NCBI RefSeq assembly: GCF_000739615.1
Contig: NZ_BATP01000003.1
Span: 372,001 to 436,000, forward strand
Origin: Haloferula sp. BvORR071
Lineage (GTDB): Bacteria; Verrucomicrobiota; Verrucomicrobiia; Verrucomicrobiales; Akkermansiaceae
Direction of reading: 5' to 3'
Length of the DNA stretch: 64,000 bases
Below, in pieces: positions 31,428 to 39,215 of this stretch. The notes under the pieces are model-generated. The model did no database searches. It had not been told where the DNA came from and saw only the letters and a program-made list of their open reading frames with translations. Numbering within the stretch: the first letter of the stretch is position 1; each line of letters begins with the position of its first letter. The position numbers and the translations under genes were made by a program.

Positions 31428-33995
31428 ATGCACCCACTTTTGCACCGGTTTCGGCCTGCGGCAGGCCTTTTGGCGTGCCTTCTCGCGATCCCCGCGGCTC
31501 GCGCCGACCTCGCGAACCCGAAGGGGTTGTGGCAGCTCAACGGAAATCTGAAAGGCAGCCAGCCCGCCTACCCGGCGATGGTCCCCACCGGCTTGAGCAC
31601 CCCGACTGATTACGGTTTTGCCACTGACGCCGAGGGCTACGGCTATCTCCAGACCCAGCCCTTCAGCAGCCCGGGCAAGCGCCTGTCGATTTCCCACCTC
31701 GCCGGACCCAATGGCGGTTCCGGGGCCACCCGGAGCAACCAATGGACCATCGTGATGGACGTGAAGTTCGACTCCTTCTCGCCCTACGCCGGATTCCTGC
31801 AACTCGATCCCGACAACACCACCGACGTGTCCTTTTACGTCCAGGCAGTCAATGCGGACCAAGGCACGATCTATGCACCCGGCAGCGCGCTCAGCTGGGG
31901 CGGAGCCATCACCCGCGGGGTGTGGCATCGACTGGCGCTCACCTGCTCTAACAACGGCGCGGGCGGAGCGACAACGCTGCGCTGCTACGTGAACGGCTCC
32001 CAGAGCGGCTTGGATGTGCCCTCGTCCTTCAATGGCCCGGCCACGCTCGCCTCCACCTTCCATCTTTTCACCGACGAGAATCAGGAACTAGGACCCGCGA
32101 AACTCGGCAGCCTGGGTTTCTGGAACGAAGCGCTGAGCGCCGCTGATATTTCGAAGCTCGGCGGCCCCACGCCTGCGGGCATCAGCGGCTACCTCCTCGC
32201 CTATCCGGCAGCACCCTCGGCCTGGGGCACGTGGAACGTGGACACCTACTATGGCTTCACTCCGGGCCACGTCTCCGCCGCCACCGATCCGGATGGGCGG
32301 CTGCGCATGGCTTTCATCAATTCGCGCGCTCCGCTTTCAGGGAACAACAACTTCCGCAGGCAGGCCCTGATGTTCAGCTATCGGCGCGCTTCAGGCGGCT
32401 TCGTGCAGGCCGAAACCGCGAGTCTCTCCAACGGCTTCGCTCCCGGCACTCCTAACAATTCCAACATCGACGACGACTACGCCTATCTGAATATCCTGGA
32501 CTATCCGCTGCGCACCAAGATGGGCGTCGTCGAGAGCGGCACTGGCATGACCGTCCGGTCCTGCTTCATTGGCGAGAGCCGTATCGACGGGAACACGACG
32601 ACCCAGCACTACGTCTTCGCAGGCTCGCCCGCGCCCTTCCCTTACTTTCCGCGCAAGCCGTGGGGAAGCTCGGCATGGAACTATCACCATGACTTGCAGG
32701 CGAGTGAAACGATCGCTCCGGGCGTAGCCGTGAGTGCCGCTGGCACGGTGAGCACCTTGGCAGTCGCCCCGAATAGCCAGCGCGTGCTGAACCTCAACTC
32801 GAGCTACGAACTCGGTGCCACCACGCTGAATGCAACTACCACTTACGATTTCAGCCAGGGAATCTTCAACTCGATCGGCCGCGTCCACTCCATCGACCAA
32901 GCCATCACCGATGATGGGAAGGACTGTTACTACCTGGTCAATACCTCGCTACAGGATCCCTCCGTCAGCCCTTACCAGGTCCGCTCTGCCTTGGCCGTAG
33001 TTCATCAAAATCTGAGCAGCCCGACCACCCTGGGGCAGAAATACAGCACCATCGTCGCCAGCTCTAACAACTCCTCCACGACCGTCGGCATCGACTCCGT
33101 GCTGGCTTACCCGAAGATCCTCCTCACGCACGGGACGGGCGAGCCGAAGTGGGTGATCGGGCTGAACACCAAGACCCAAAACCCGATGGTCTTCAAGCGC
33201 CGCATCCCGATCCCGGATGAAGCGGGAGCCAACACGGTCGAGGAACGCCGCATCGCCGGCGGTTATGAAGAAAGGGTCTTCCTGGGTTTCTCGACTGGCG
33301 GTTGCGATGCCGCGCTCGACGGCTTGGACCGCCTGCATCTGGTGTTCTGGTATCCCGGCTCTCAGGAGCTGGTCTATTATCGAGAGAGGGCTGATGGCAA
33401 CTTCGACACGGTCAATATGCCGGTGGTCGCGAGCGGTCCACCTGCCATCGCCATCGGTCCCGGCGATTACCCCTATATTGTTTTCCCCGGCGCGGATTCC
33501 GGGAACCCGAGCGAGGACTCGCCGCTGGTCATCACCGTGCCGCCGGGCCTGATCAATGCCTACAAAGGCGACCATGAAGACCGCGACGGCGACGGGCGCC
33601 CCGGCCTGATTGAATTGGCGCAAGGCAGCAGCGACCTCTCCGCGGAGACCGGAGCCGCCTTCAATCAACTGCGCTTGATTCCCGCGCTCGCCACGACCAG
33701 CCCGGGGGTGCAGAAATTCGAAGGGGCCTTCCGGCTGCGCTACAATAGCATTCGCGACCCCGGCACTGCGACCCCGGTCTGGTATCAGGCTGATGGGCCG
33801 GACAGCCTGCAGATCCAGCTCGAGTATTCCTACAATCAGATGCAGAGCTGGTTCACTGGCGGCTTTACCCTTTCGGACGAATTCTCGCTCAACAATACCG
33901 CACGTTTCGTGACGGTGAGGGACACGGTCACCACCACGCAGCAACCGAGGGCACTCTACCGGTTACGGGTGCTGCGAATTCCCGGCAAGCCCTGA
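31428..33995 (+). CDS. Secreted LamG-like / beta-propeller-like protein, function unknown
   Basis: An 855-residue product with a signal peptide ending near residue 26 (LLAIPAARA). Residues ~27-245 look like a concanavalin/LamG fold (WTIVMDVKFDSFSPYAG, RGVWHRLALTC, LGFWNEALSAADI). Residues ~250-700 contain propeller-like strands (HVSAATDPDGRLRMAFINSR, LDGLDRLHLVFWYPGSQELVYY) reminiscent of BNR/Asp-box proteins, some of which are polysaccharide lyases or exo-glycosidases. A DRDGDGRPGLIELAQG calcium-loop-like motif near residue 714 begins a C-terminal module shared in style with the PL11 protein. I cannot assign an activity. It lies 128 bp after the GH2 gene and ends the locus. The 31428 start gives the signal peptide. 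Confidence 0.75.
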   Translation: MHPLLHRFRPAAGLLACLLAIPAARADLANPKGLWQLNGNLKGSQPAYPAMVPTGLSTPTDYGFATDAEGYGYLQTQPFSSPGKRLSISHLAGPNGGSGATRSNQWTIVMDVKFDSFSPYAGFLQLDPDNTTDVSFYVQAVNADQGTIYAPGSALSWGGAITRGVWHRLALTCSNNGAGGATTLRCYVNGSQSGLDVPSSFNGPATLASTFHLFTDENQELGPAKLGSLGFWNEALSAADISKLGGPTPAGISGYLLAYPAAPSAWGTWNVDTYYGFTPGHVSAATDPDGRLRMAFINSRAPLSGNNNFRRQALMFSYRRASGGFVQAETASLSNGFAPGTPNNSNIDDDYAYLNILDYPLRTKMGVVESGTGMTVRSCFIGESRIDGNTTTQHYVFAGSPAPFPYFPRKPWGSSAWNYHHDLQASETIAPGVAVSAAGTVSTLAVAPNSQRVLNLNSSYELGATTLNATTTYDFSQGIFNSIGRVHSIDQAITDDGKDCYYLVNTSLQDPSVSPYQVRSALAVVHQNLSSPTTLGQKYSTIVASSNNSSTTVGIDSVLAYPKILLTHGTGEPKWVIGLNTKTQNPMVFKRRIPIPDEAGANTVEERRIAGGYEERVFLGFSTGGCDAALDGLDRLHLVFWYPGSQELVYYRERADGNFDTVNMPVVASGPPAIAIGPGDYPYIVFPGADSGNPSEDSPLVITVPPGLINAYKGDHEDRDGDGRPGLIELAQGSSDLSAETGAAFNQLRLIPALATTSPGVQKFEGAFRLRYNSIRDPGTATPVWYQADGPDSLQIQLEYSYNQMQSWFTGGFTLSDEFSLNNTARFVTVRDTVTTTQQPRALYRLRVLRIPGKP

Positions 33996-34087
33996 ACAAC
34001 CCGCCCGGAAAATGCGCCGCCCAAGGCCTGCACTTATACGCATTTCTTGGCACTTGGCACTTTCGGATGCGGATTTAGATTCGGCGC

Positions 34088-35446
34088 GTGCCCGATCTCT
34101 TCGATGCCACCCCATCCGGTCCCGCCAGCGAAACTCGCCATGAAGGCGAGCCGCTGGCCTCCCGCATGCGGCCCCGCACGCTTGATGAAATCGCCGGCCA
34201 GCAGCACATCCTCGGCGAGGGCAAACTCCTGCGCCGCGCCATCGAGGCGGACCGCTTCACCTCGCTGATCTTCTACGGCCCGCCTGGAACCGGCAAGACC
34301 ACGCTTGCCAGCGTCATCGCCCGCAGCACCGGGTCGCGCTTCGAGGCGCTTAACGGCGTCGAGTCGAACGTCGCCGAGATCCGCGCCAAGATCGACCAAG
34401 CCCGCACCTGGCGCGACCTCCGCAAGGAAACGACCGTCCTCTTCATCGACGAGATCCACCGTTTCAACAAAGCCCAGCAGGACGTCCTGCTGCCCCACAT
34501 CGAGCGTGGCACCGTTCGTTTCATCGGCGCGACGACCCACAATCCCTACTTCTACGTCAACTCGCCGCTGGTCTCCCGCTCGCAGATCTTCCAGCTCGAA
34601 TCCGTTTCGACGGAGGATCTCCTGCCAGTCCTCCACCGGGCCCTGAACGACAGCGAGCGCGGTTTCGGAGGGATGAACGTCAAGGTCGAACCGGAGGCGA
34701 TCCAACACCTCGCAGTGATGTCGGACGGCGATGTCCGCAAGGCCCTCACCTCGCTCGAACTCGCCGTCCTCACCACCCCGCCGGAAGCGGACGGTGGCAT
34801 TCATCTTACCCTCGCGGTCGCGGAGGAGTCCATCCAGCGCAAGGCCATCGTCTATGACGCCGATGGCGATGCCCACTACGATACCATCTCCGCCTTCATC
34901 AAATCGATCCGCGGCTCGGATCCTGATGCCGCACTCTACTGGCTCGCCAAGATGCTGCACGCTGGCGAGGACCCACGCTTCATCGCCCGCCGTCTGGTGA
35001 TCTCAGCCAGCGAGGATATCGGACTCGCCGATTCGAATGCCTTGCGCGTCGCCGTCGATGCCCAGCAGGCCTTCGAGTTCATCGGCATGCCGGAGGGCCG
35101 CATCCCCCTCGCCCACGCTACCGTTTATCTCGCCACCGCGCCGAAATCGAACACCGCTTATGCCGCCCTTGGCGAGGCCATGGCCGATGTCGAGAAGGGC
35201 CGCACCCTCGCTGTCCCGGAGCACCTCCGGACCAAGACCCGCAAAAAGCTAGCCGCTGCCAGCGGCACGGAAGACGCGAAGCTGCAATACCTCTACGCCC
35301 ACGACTACGAGGGCGGCTACGTCCCGCAAGCCTACCTGCCCGAGGGCCGGGTTTACTACCGTCCCAGCGAAAACGGATTGGAGAAGCGAATCAGGGAGCG
35401 GATGGAATTCTTGCGGCAGCAAGCTTCACCGGATAGCCCGAAGTAG
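34088..35446 (+). CDS. rarA: Replication-associated recombination protein A (RarA/MgsA), AAA+ ATPase
   Basis: A 452-residue AAA+ clamp-loader-like ATPase. Walker A GPPGTGKTT, Walker B VLFIDEIHRF, sensor GATTHNPYF and the RarA C-terminal domains (FIKSIRGSDPDAALYWLAKML, ISASEDIGLADSNAL) are all present. RarA acts at stalled replication forks in E. coli and interacts with SSB. The start is GTG at 34088, giving MPDLF, which matches the family's short N-terminal SSB/clamp-interacting type of leader. Monocistronic as far as I can see; the large opposite-strand frame is an artefact. Confidence 0.95.
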   Translation: MPDLFDATPSGPASETRHEGEPLASRMRPRTLDEIAGQQHILGEGKLLRRAIEADRFTSLIFYGPPGTGKTTLASVIARSTGSRFEALNGVESNVAEIRAKIDQARTWRDLRKETTVLFIDEIHRFNKAQQDVLLPHIERGTVRFIGATTHNPYFYVNSPLVSRSQIFQLESVSTEDLLPVLHRALNDSERGFGGMNVKVEPEAIQHLAVMSDGDVRKALTSLELAVLTTPPEADGGIHLTLAVAEESIQRKAIVYDADGDAHYDTISAFIKSIRGSDPDAALYWLAKMLHAGEDPRFIARRLVISASEDIGLADSNALRVAVDAQQAFEFIGMPEGRIPLAHATVYLATAPKSNTAYAALGEAMADVEKGRTLAVPEHLRTKTRKKLAAASGTEDAKLQYLYAHDYEGGYVPQAYLPEGRVYYRPSENGLEKRIRERMEFLRQQASPDSPK

Positions 35447-35484
35447 GTCTCGCACCCCCGCTTCCACATCTTCAGAATCAGCGC

Positions 35485-36051
35485 ATGGGATTTTACGACA
35501 GCGCGCCCCCCAGTGATCCACAGCCGCCGCAGGAGAATAGCAAGCACCACTACTTCTTCGCCCACTATGCGCTGCGGGTTGCTGCCTTCCAGCACCACTT
35601 GATGATGTTCCCCATCCTCACCTCTCCGGATCGTGCAGGCTTCTTCAACGAACTCATCGAGGTGATGGACAAGCATCTGGGGCCCGAAGACGGCAAGCGG
35701 AACTTCAGCGCCGAGGACATCCGTTTCGCCGGCTTCAACATCAATGACCGGCCCTGCGCCATGGTGATCATGCCTCCCGCCAATCAGCCGACCGAGGCCC
35801 ACTTCGTGGTCATCGTCAGTCGCCTCACCACGGAGGAGATGACCTGGGAAGTCATGAATCAGGAATACGAAGTACCTCCGATTGATTACTACACGCTTGA
35901 GCTCCCTGGCTTCCCGACCGAGGACGACAAAGGAATCTTCTGCTCTTGGGCGAAAGAAGACGACCACACGAACCTCGGCATCGGGTCCCGCCCGGATCCA
36001 GCAGAGTTCGCTGATTTCCTCCGCGATTACATCAACACCCGCCCGAAGTAG
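35485..36051 (+). CDS. Hypothetical soluble protein (188 aa)
   Basis: No recognised family. The 188-residue product has a polar N-terminus (SDPQPPQENSKHHYFF), mixed alpha/beta-looking sequence and no signal or membrane segment. Notable segments are GFNINDRPCAMVIMPPANQPTEAHFVVIV (hydrophobic strands, quoted here as FNINDRPCAMVIMP and EAHFVVIV) and IDYYTLELPGFPTED. It starts 38 bp after rarA on the same strand and could be cotranscribed with it. Confidence 0.65.
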   Translation: MGFYDSAPPSDPQPPQENSKHHYFFAHYALRVAAFQHHLMMFPILTSPDRAGFFNELIEVMDKHLGPEDGKRNFSAEDIRFAGFNINDRPCAMVIMPPANQPTEAHFVVIVSRLTTEEMTWEVMNQEYEVPPIDYYTLELPGFPTEDDKGIFCSWAKEDDHTNLGIGSRPDPAEFADFLRDYINTRPK

Positions 36052-36170
36052 GGCGACGCGAAAAGGTAATCCGTGCGGCTCTCTACCTTGTCGAATCCCT
36101 AACCCAAGCCCCCCCTTCAAGACAGATCCACCCGTCTCAGTCCAGCCAAACCCATGCTACCAAAGTAGCA

Positions 36171-36851
36171 ATGACAACAGGCTCAAGGAGAAGCACGGTT
36201 CCGGATGGAATGCCCCTCCTTGCCGCCATGCAATTCCGAACCGTCGCCCTCGCGCTTGCGCTGTGGCTCGCGATCTTGCTCCTGATTACTGCGAGCGGCA
36301 CCATGGCTGGGCTGCTCCCTCCGTGGCCCCAGTTGATCCTCGCCGCTCTCGTCCTGCTGCTACTGGCCGTCTACGCCATCTCGAAAAGCCTCCGGGACTG
36401 GCTACACTCGATCCCGCTCGCCTCCCTCATCGCGCTCCACCTCGTCCGCTTTGTGGGGATCTACTTCCTTTGGCTTCATGCAAGAGGTGAGCTCCCGGGC
36501 GATTTTGCGATCCCAGCCGGCTGGGGAGATATCGCAGTGGCGACCTTCGCCTTACTGCTCCTCATCACGCGTCACGCAAGCCGGCGCACCTACCTCGCGT
36601 GGAATTTCCTGGGCCTGGTGGATATCCTCTTCGTCGTCATCACCGCCGCACGCTTGGCAATCGCAAACCCGGCATCAATGGCAACCCTGTTGAAACTGCC
36701 CTCGAGCCTGCTTCCCACCTTCATCGTGCCGCTGGTGATCTTCACCCACATCGTGATCTTCGTCCGTCTCCTTGGCGTGCATTCGCCGGCACGGACCAAA
36801 GGAAACGCCCGTTCCAGCCGACAGCCGGAACGGGCGCACTTGCCTCCCTGA
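36171..36851 (+). CDS. Hypothetical multi-pass membrane protein
   Basis: The product has up to 226 residues and about six membrane helices (VALALALWLAILLLITAS, LILAALVLLLLAVYAI, IALHLVRFVGIYFLWLH, WGDIAVATFALLLLI, FLGLVDILFVVITAARLAI, FIVPLVIFTHIVIFVRLL). No catalytic motif is visible. In-frame ATGs at 36210 and 36228 are alternative starts; MPLLAAMQFRT or MQFRT would put the first helix near the N-terminus, and an AAGGAG lies at 36185-36190. The last ~15 codons contain a strong hairpin that I read as the terminator of the convergent sigma-factor operon. Confidence 0.65.
   Translation: MTTGSRRSTVPDGMPLLAAMQFRTVALALALWLAILLLITASGTMAGLLPPWPQLILAALVLLLLAVYAISKSLRDWLHSIPLASLIALHLVRFVGIYFLWLHARGELPGDFAIPAGWGDIAVATFALLLLITRHASRRTYLAWNFLGLVDILFVVITAARLAIANPASMATLLKLPSSLLPTFIVPLVIFTHIVIFVRLLGVHSPARTKGNARSSRQPERAHLPP
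36806..36836 (-). terminator. Rho-independent-type terminator of the sigma/anti-sigma/PDZ operon, inside the convergent CDS
   Basis: CGCCCGTTCC and GGAACGGGCG form a perfect 10-bp stem around an 11-nt loop. Read on the minus strand the stem is followed by a T-rich tail (TTTCCTTT). It lies 37 bp past the PDZ gene stop and within the last codons of the plus-strand membrane protein gene. Confidence 0.6.
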
Positions 36852-36872
36852 AAGGGTTGTTAGTTTGCAGGC

Positions 36873-37859
36873 TCAGCGTTCACCGCGCGGCCCCATCTGA
36901 AGACGGATGCCGTTGCCTTTGAAGCTCATGTCGATGTTCAGGTGGTCGATGCGTTCGCGCACGTCGGCGGGCACCTTCTTCTTGTCCTCCTCGCTGTTGT
37001 AAGGACCTTCCCACTGCAGCTTGCCGTCACGGCCGAGCACGCGGACCTGCTTCTCTCCGTTGTTGGAGTTGATCTCCACGCTGCCTTGCTCGTCCATCAT
37101 CCGCAAGGTGCCACCGGTGTTGAAGGAGAAGCCGTTCCCACCGGGCCGCTGGGCTCCGATGTCGGCACCCGCATTACCCATGAGTTGCTGCATCCGCTTT
37201 AGCATCCCCTGGCCAGCCAGGTCCCGGAGATCGAGCTGATCATCCTGGTCCAACTGATTGAGCGATTGCTGGCTCCGCTCGATGGCCTCGCGCAACATCC
37301 GCGCTTGGTCTTCCGGCATGCCGTTCATGCGCAGGCGGTCGATCGGGCGCGTGCCGCGGCCCGCGATCTCCGGCCCCATCTCCGGTGCCTTGCCCAGAGC
37401 TACTTTCGCAGTCTTGACCTCGCCGCGGTGGATGAAGTCGATCGCGACCTCCTCGCCCGGCTTGTGATTGCCGACCACATCGCGCAGGGCCTCGTGGGAA
37501 CCCACCGGCCTGCCATCGACCTTGGTCACGATGTCATTCTCGGTCAGACCGGCCTTGGCGGCGGGACCTTCCGGATCGAGGGTATGCACCACCACACCCT
37601 GTCCGGCTTCGAGCTTCAAGTGCTCGGCCAGCAGAGCTGGCAACTCCCCGGCACCAATCCCGAGATAGGGACGCGAGATATCCTCCGGCGGAGCCACGCG
37701 CTCGGGGTCCGGGGCCTCCTCCGGCTTCGCGGTCGAGGCTTCCTGTTCCAGCACGCGGGCCGGACGTGTGGGAGTCAGCGAGTCCGGCGCCTCAATCGCG
37801 AGGAGTGGTGAAACCAAGCCGAACAAGCTTGCAAATCCGTATGTGAAACGTTGGTTCAT
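36873..37859 (-). CDS. Periplasmic PDZ-domain protein
   Basis: A 328-residue product from MNQRFTYG with a signal peptide (ASLFGLVSPLLA). One PDZ domain spans about residues 64-155: YLGIGAGELPALL, VVVHTLDPEGPAAKAGLTENDIV, and LRDVVGNHKPGEEVAIDFIHRGEVK quoted in parts. No protease domain is present, unlike DegP/HtrA. After it comes a Gln/Met-rich region and a C-terminal charged tail. A second start six codons upstream (37877) is possible. It is the last gene of a unit with the ECF sigma factor and its putative anti-sigma factor, so I infer a role in envelope sensing or as an output of that regulator. Confidence 0.8.
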   Translation of the reverse strand: MNQRFTYGFASLFGLVSPLLAIEAPDSLTPTRPARVLEQEASTAKPEEAPDPERVAPPEDISRPYLGIGAGELPALLAEHLKLEAGQGVVVHTLDPEGPAAKAGLTENDIVTKVDGRPVGSHEALRDVVGNHKPGEEVAIDFIHRGEVKTAKVALGKAPEMGPEIAGRGTRPIDRLRMNGMPEDQARMLREAIERSQQSLNQLDQDDQLDLRDLAGQGMLKRMQQLMGNAGADIGAQRPGGNGFSFNTGGTLRMMDEQGSVEINSNNGEKQVRVLGRDGKLQWEGPYNSEEDKKKVPADVRERIDHLNIDMSFKGNGIRLQMGPRGER

Positions 37860-37915
37860 CTTGATTGGCGTTAACATACTAGAAGCGTAGTAGATGAGTC
37901 GTTTTGTCTTGCGTC

Positions 37916-38563
37916 TCAGTCGATTTTTTCCGGCACCAGCAGCAATTCCTCGCGCGGGACCTGCATCTCCACGACCTTGCCGTCGGGCTGCGTCACCTGC
38001 ACGGTGTCCATGTACTTCAGCTTGACTACCCGCATCGGCTTGCCGTCGGTGCGCCAGCCCAAGCCCTGGTCGGAGGCTTCCTGCAAGCCAGTGCTGGCCC
38101 GCACGATCTTGCCATTGCCCGCACCCGGCCCGGACACCGGCGTATACCCGCGGGACTCCTCGGTCTTTGTAGTCACCGGGATTTGGATACCGGTTGACGG
38201 CTTCTCGACCATCATCGCACTGAAGGCACCGGCCACCGCCACCGCCGCCGCAGCGGCATACCATGGACGACGCGAGGCCGCCTTCGCTGCGGCAGGCTTG
38301 GCCGCCCCCGGGAACAGCACGACCTTGTCGCTCACCGGGAAGGGCACGCGAGAAACCGTATTCAGCATCCGCTCGAAAACCTCCGGGCCAGGAGCCACCG
38401 GTGCCATCGCCGCAAGCCGGCTTTCGACTCCTGCCATCGACAGATCGTTCTTCTGCAGACGCCCTTCCACCGCCGCCAGCAGGCGGCCGAGGCAAGCGGC
38501 GTCCGGTGCTGCCGGGCGCATTCCCTTCAGCGAGTCTTCGATGTCCTGGAATTCGTGGTCCAT
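37916..38563 (-). CDS. Putative anti-sigma factor, single-pass membrane protein
   Basis: A 215-residue product with one membrane helix (YAAAAAVAVAGAFSAMMV, about 101-118), a ~100-residue cytoplasmic N-terminal part rich in Ala and Glu, and a C-terminal outside domain with VKLKYMDTVQVTQPDGKVVEMQVPREELL read in parts. No zinc-binding HxxxCxxC motif is present. The call rests on position: it starts 33 bp downstream of the ECF sigma gene and has the topology of a membrane anti-sigma factor. The next gene encodes a PDZ protein. No sequence family was recognised. Confidence 0.6.
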   Translation of the reverse strand: MDHEFQDIEDSLKGMRPAAPDAACLGRLLAAVEGRLQKNDLSMAGVESRLAAMAPVAPGPEVFERMLNTVSRVPFPVSDKVVLFPGAAKPAAAKAASRRPWYAAAAAVAVAGAFSAMMVEKPSTGIQIPVTTKTEESRGYTPVSGPGAGNGKIVRASTGLQEASDQGLGWRTDGKPMRVVKLKYMDTVQVTQPDGKVVEMQVPREELLLVPEKID

Positions 38564-38596
38564 GCGTGTCTGTCTTCTCGGAAATTTATGTTCCCC

Positions 38597-39196
38597 TCAG
38601 ATCGAGAGGTCGCCTTTGCGGCGGGCCGAAGAGAGCTTTTTCTTCAAGGCTTCAAGTCCATAGCGATACCGCGAGGCCGCGGTGTTTGGAGAAATATCAA
38701 GAGCTTCACCGATCTCCGCGAAAGTGCGGTCACCCCACACTTTCATCACCACCACCTCGGCGAACTTCGGCGGCAGCTCCTTGATCCCCGCCTCTAGCAG
38801 TTGGCGGGTTTCATCGTCGGACGACTCGCTTTCGAACCACGGATGGAAGGCTTCCTTCTGCTCGTTATCGGCCTCGCCACCTACGTAGTCTTCCCGACGG
38901 CGCCGGCGGTCATCCCGGCGGCCAAGGTCGATCGACAGCCGCCGGATGGTCGTGAACAGATAAGGCATCCACGCCTCCTGCCCGCCAACGAACTCGCCAG
39001 CATCTAGCTTTTCCACCAACTTCACCAGCGCGTCTTGAACGATGTCCTCGGCGTCCTCTGCCGAGCGCGATTGCTGGCGCGCGAACAAGATCAAGCGGGG
39101 ACCATTCTCGGTCAGCCACTCGCGCCATGCTCGGGTCGAGGGTGAGAGATTCTCTGCGGCTGCTGAAAGGCTGCTCACTGTATCGTCGGGATCCAT
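38597..39196 (-). CDS. ECF-type RNA polymerase sigma factor
   Basis: A 199-residue sigma-70-family factor with only regions 2 and 4. Region 2 shows LILFARQQSRSAEDAEDIVQDA and PYLFTTIRRLSIDLGRR (quoted as parts of core-binding and -10 recognition helices); region 4 shows LPPKFAEVVVMKVWGDRTFAEIG and ISPNTAASRYRYGLEALKKKL in parts, the -35-binding HTH. The start MDPDDTVSS at 39196 was chosen because the upstream 44 codons run back into uvrA. It heads an operon with a putative anti-sigma factor and a PDZ protein and probably controls itself; an autoregulated promoter was not identified. Confidence 0.88.
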   Translation of the reverse strand: MDPDDTVSSLSAAAENLSPSTRAWREWLTENGPRLILFARQQSRSAEDAEDIVQDALVKLVEKLDAGEFVGGQEAWMPYLFTTIRRLSIDLGRRDDRRRRREDYVGGEADNEQKEAFHPWFESESSDDETRQLLEAGIKELPPKFAEVVVMKVWGDRTFAEIGEALDISPNTAASRYRYGLEALKKKLSSARRKGDLSI

Positions 39197-39215
39197 AGGA
39201 GAAGCGTCATCAAAC

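Noticed and set aside
36873-38495. Single 540-codon frame joining the PDZ gene with upstream sequence
   Set aside because: The upstream 200 codons lie out of frame over the anti-sigma gene; the signal peptide at 37859 marks the real start.
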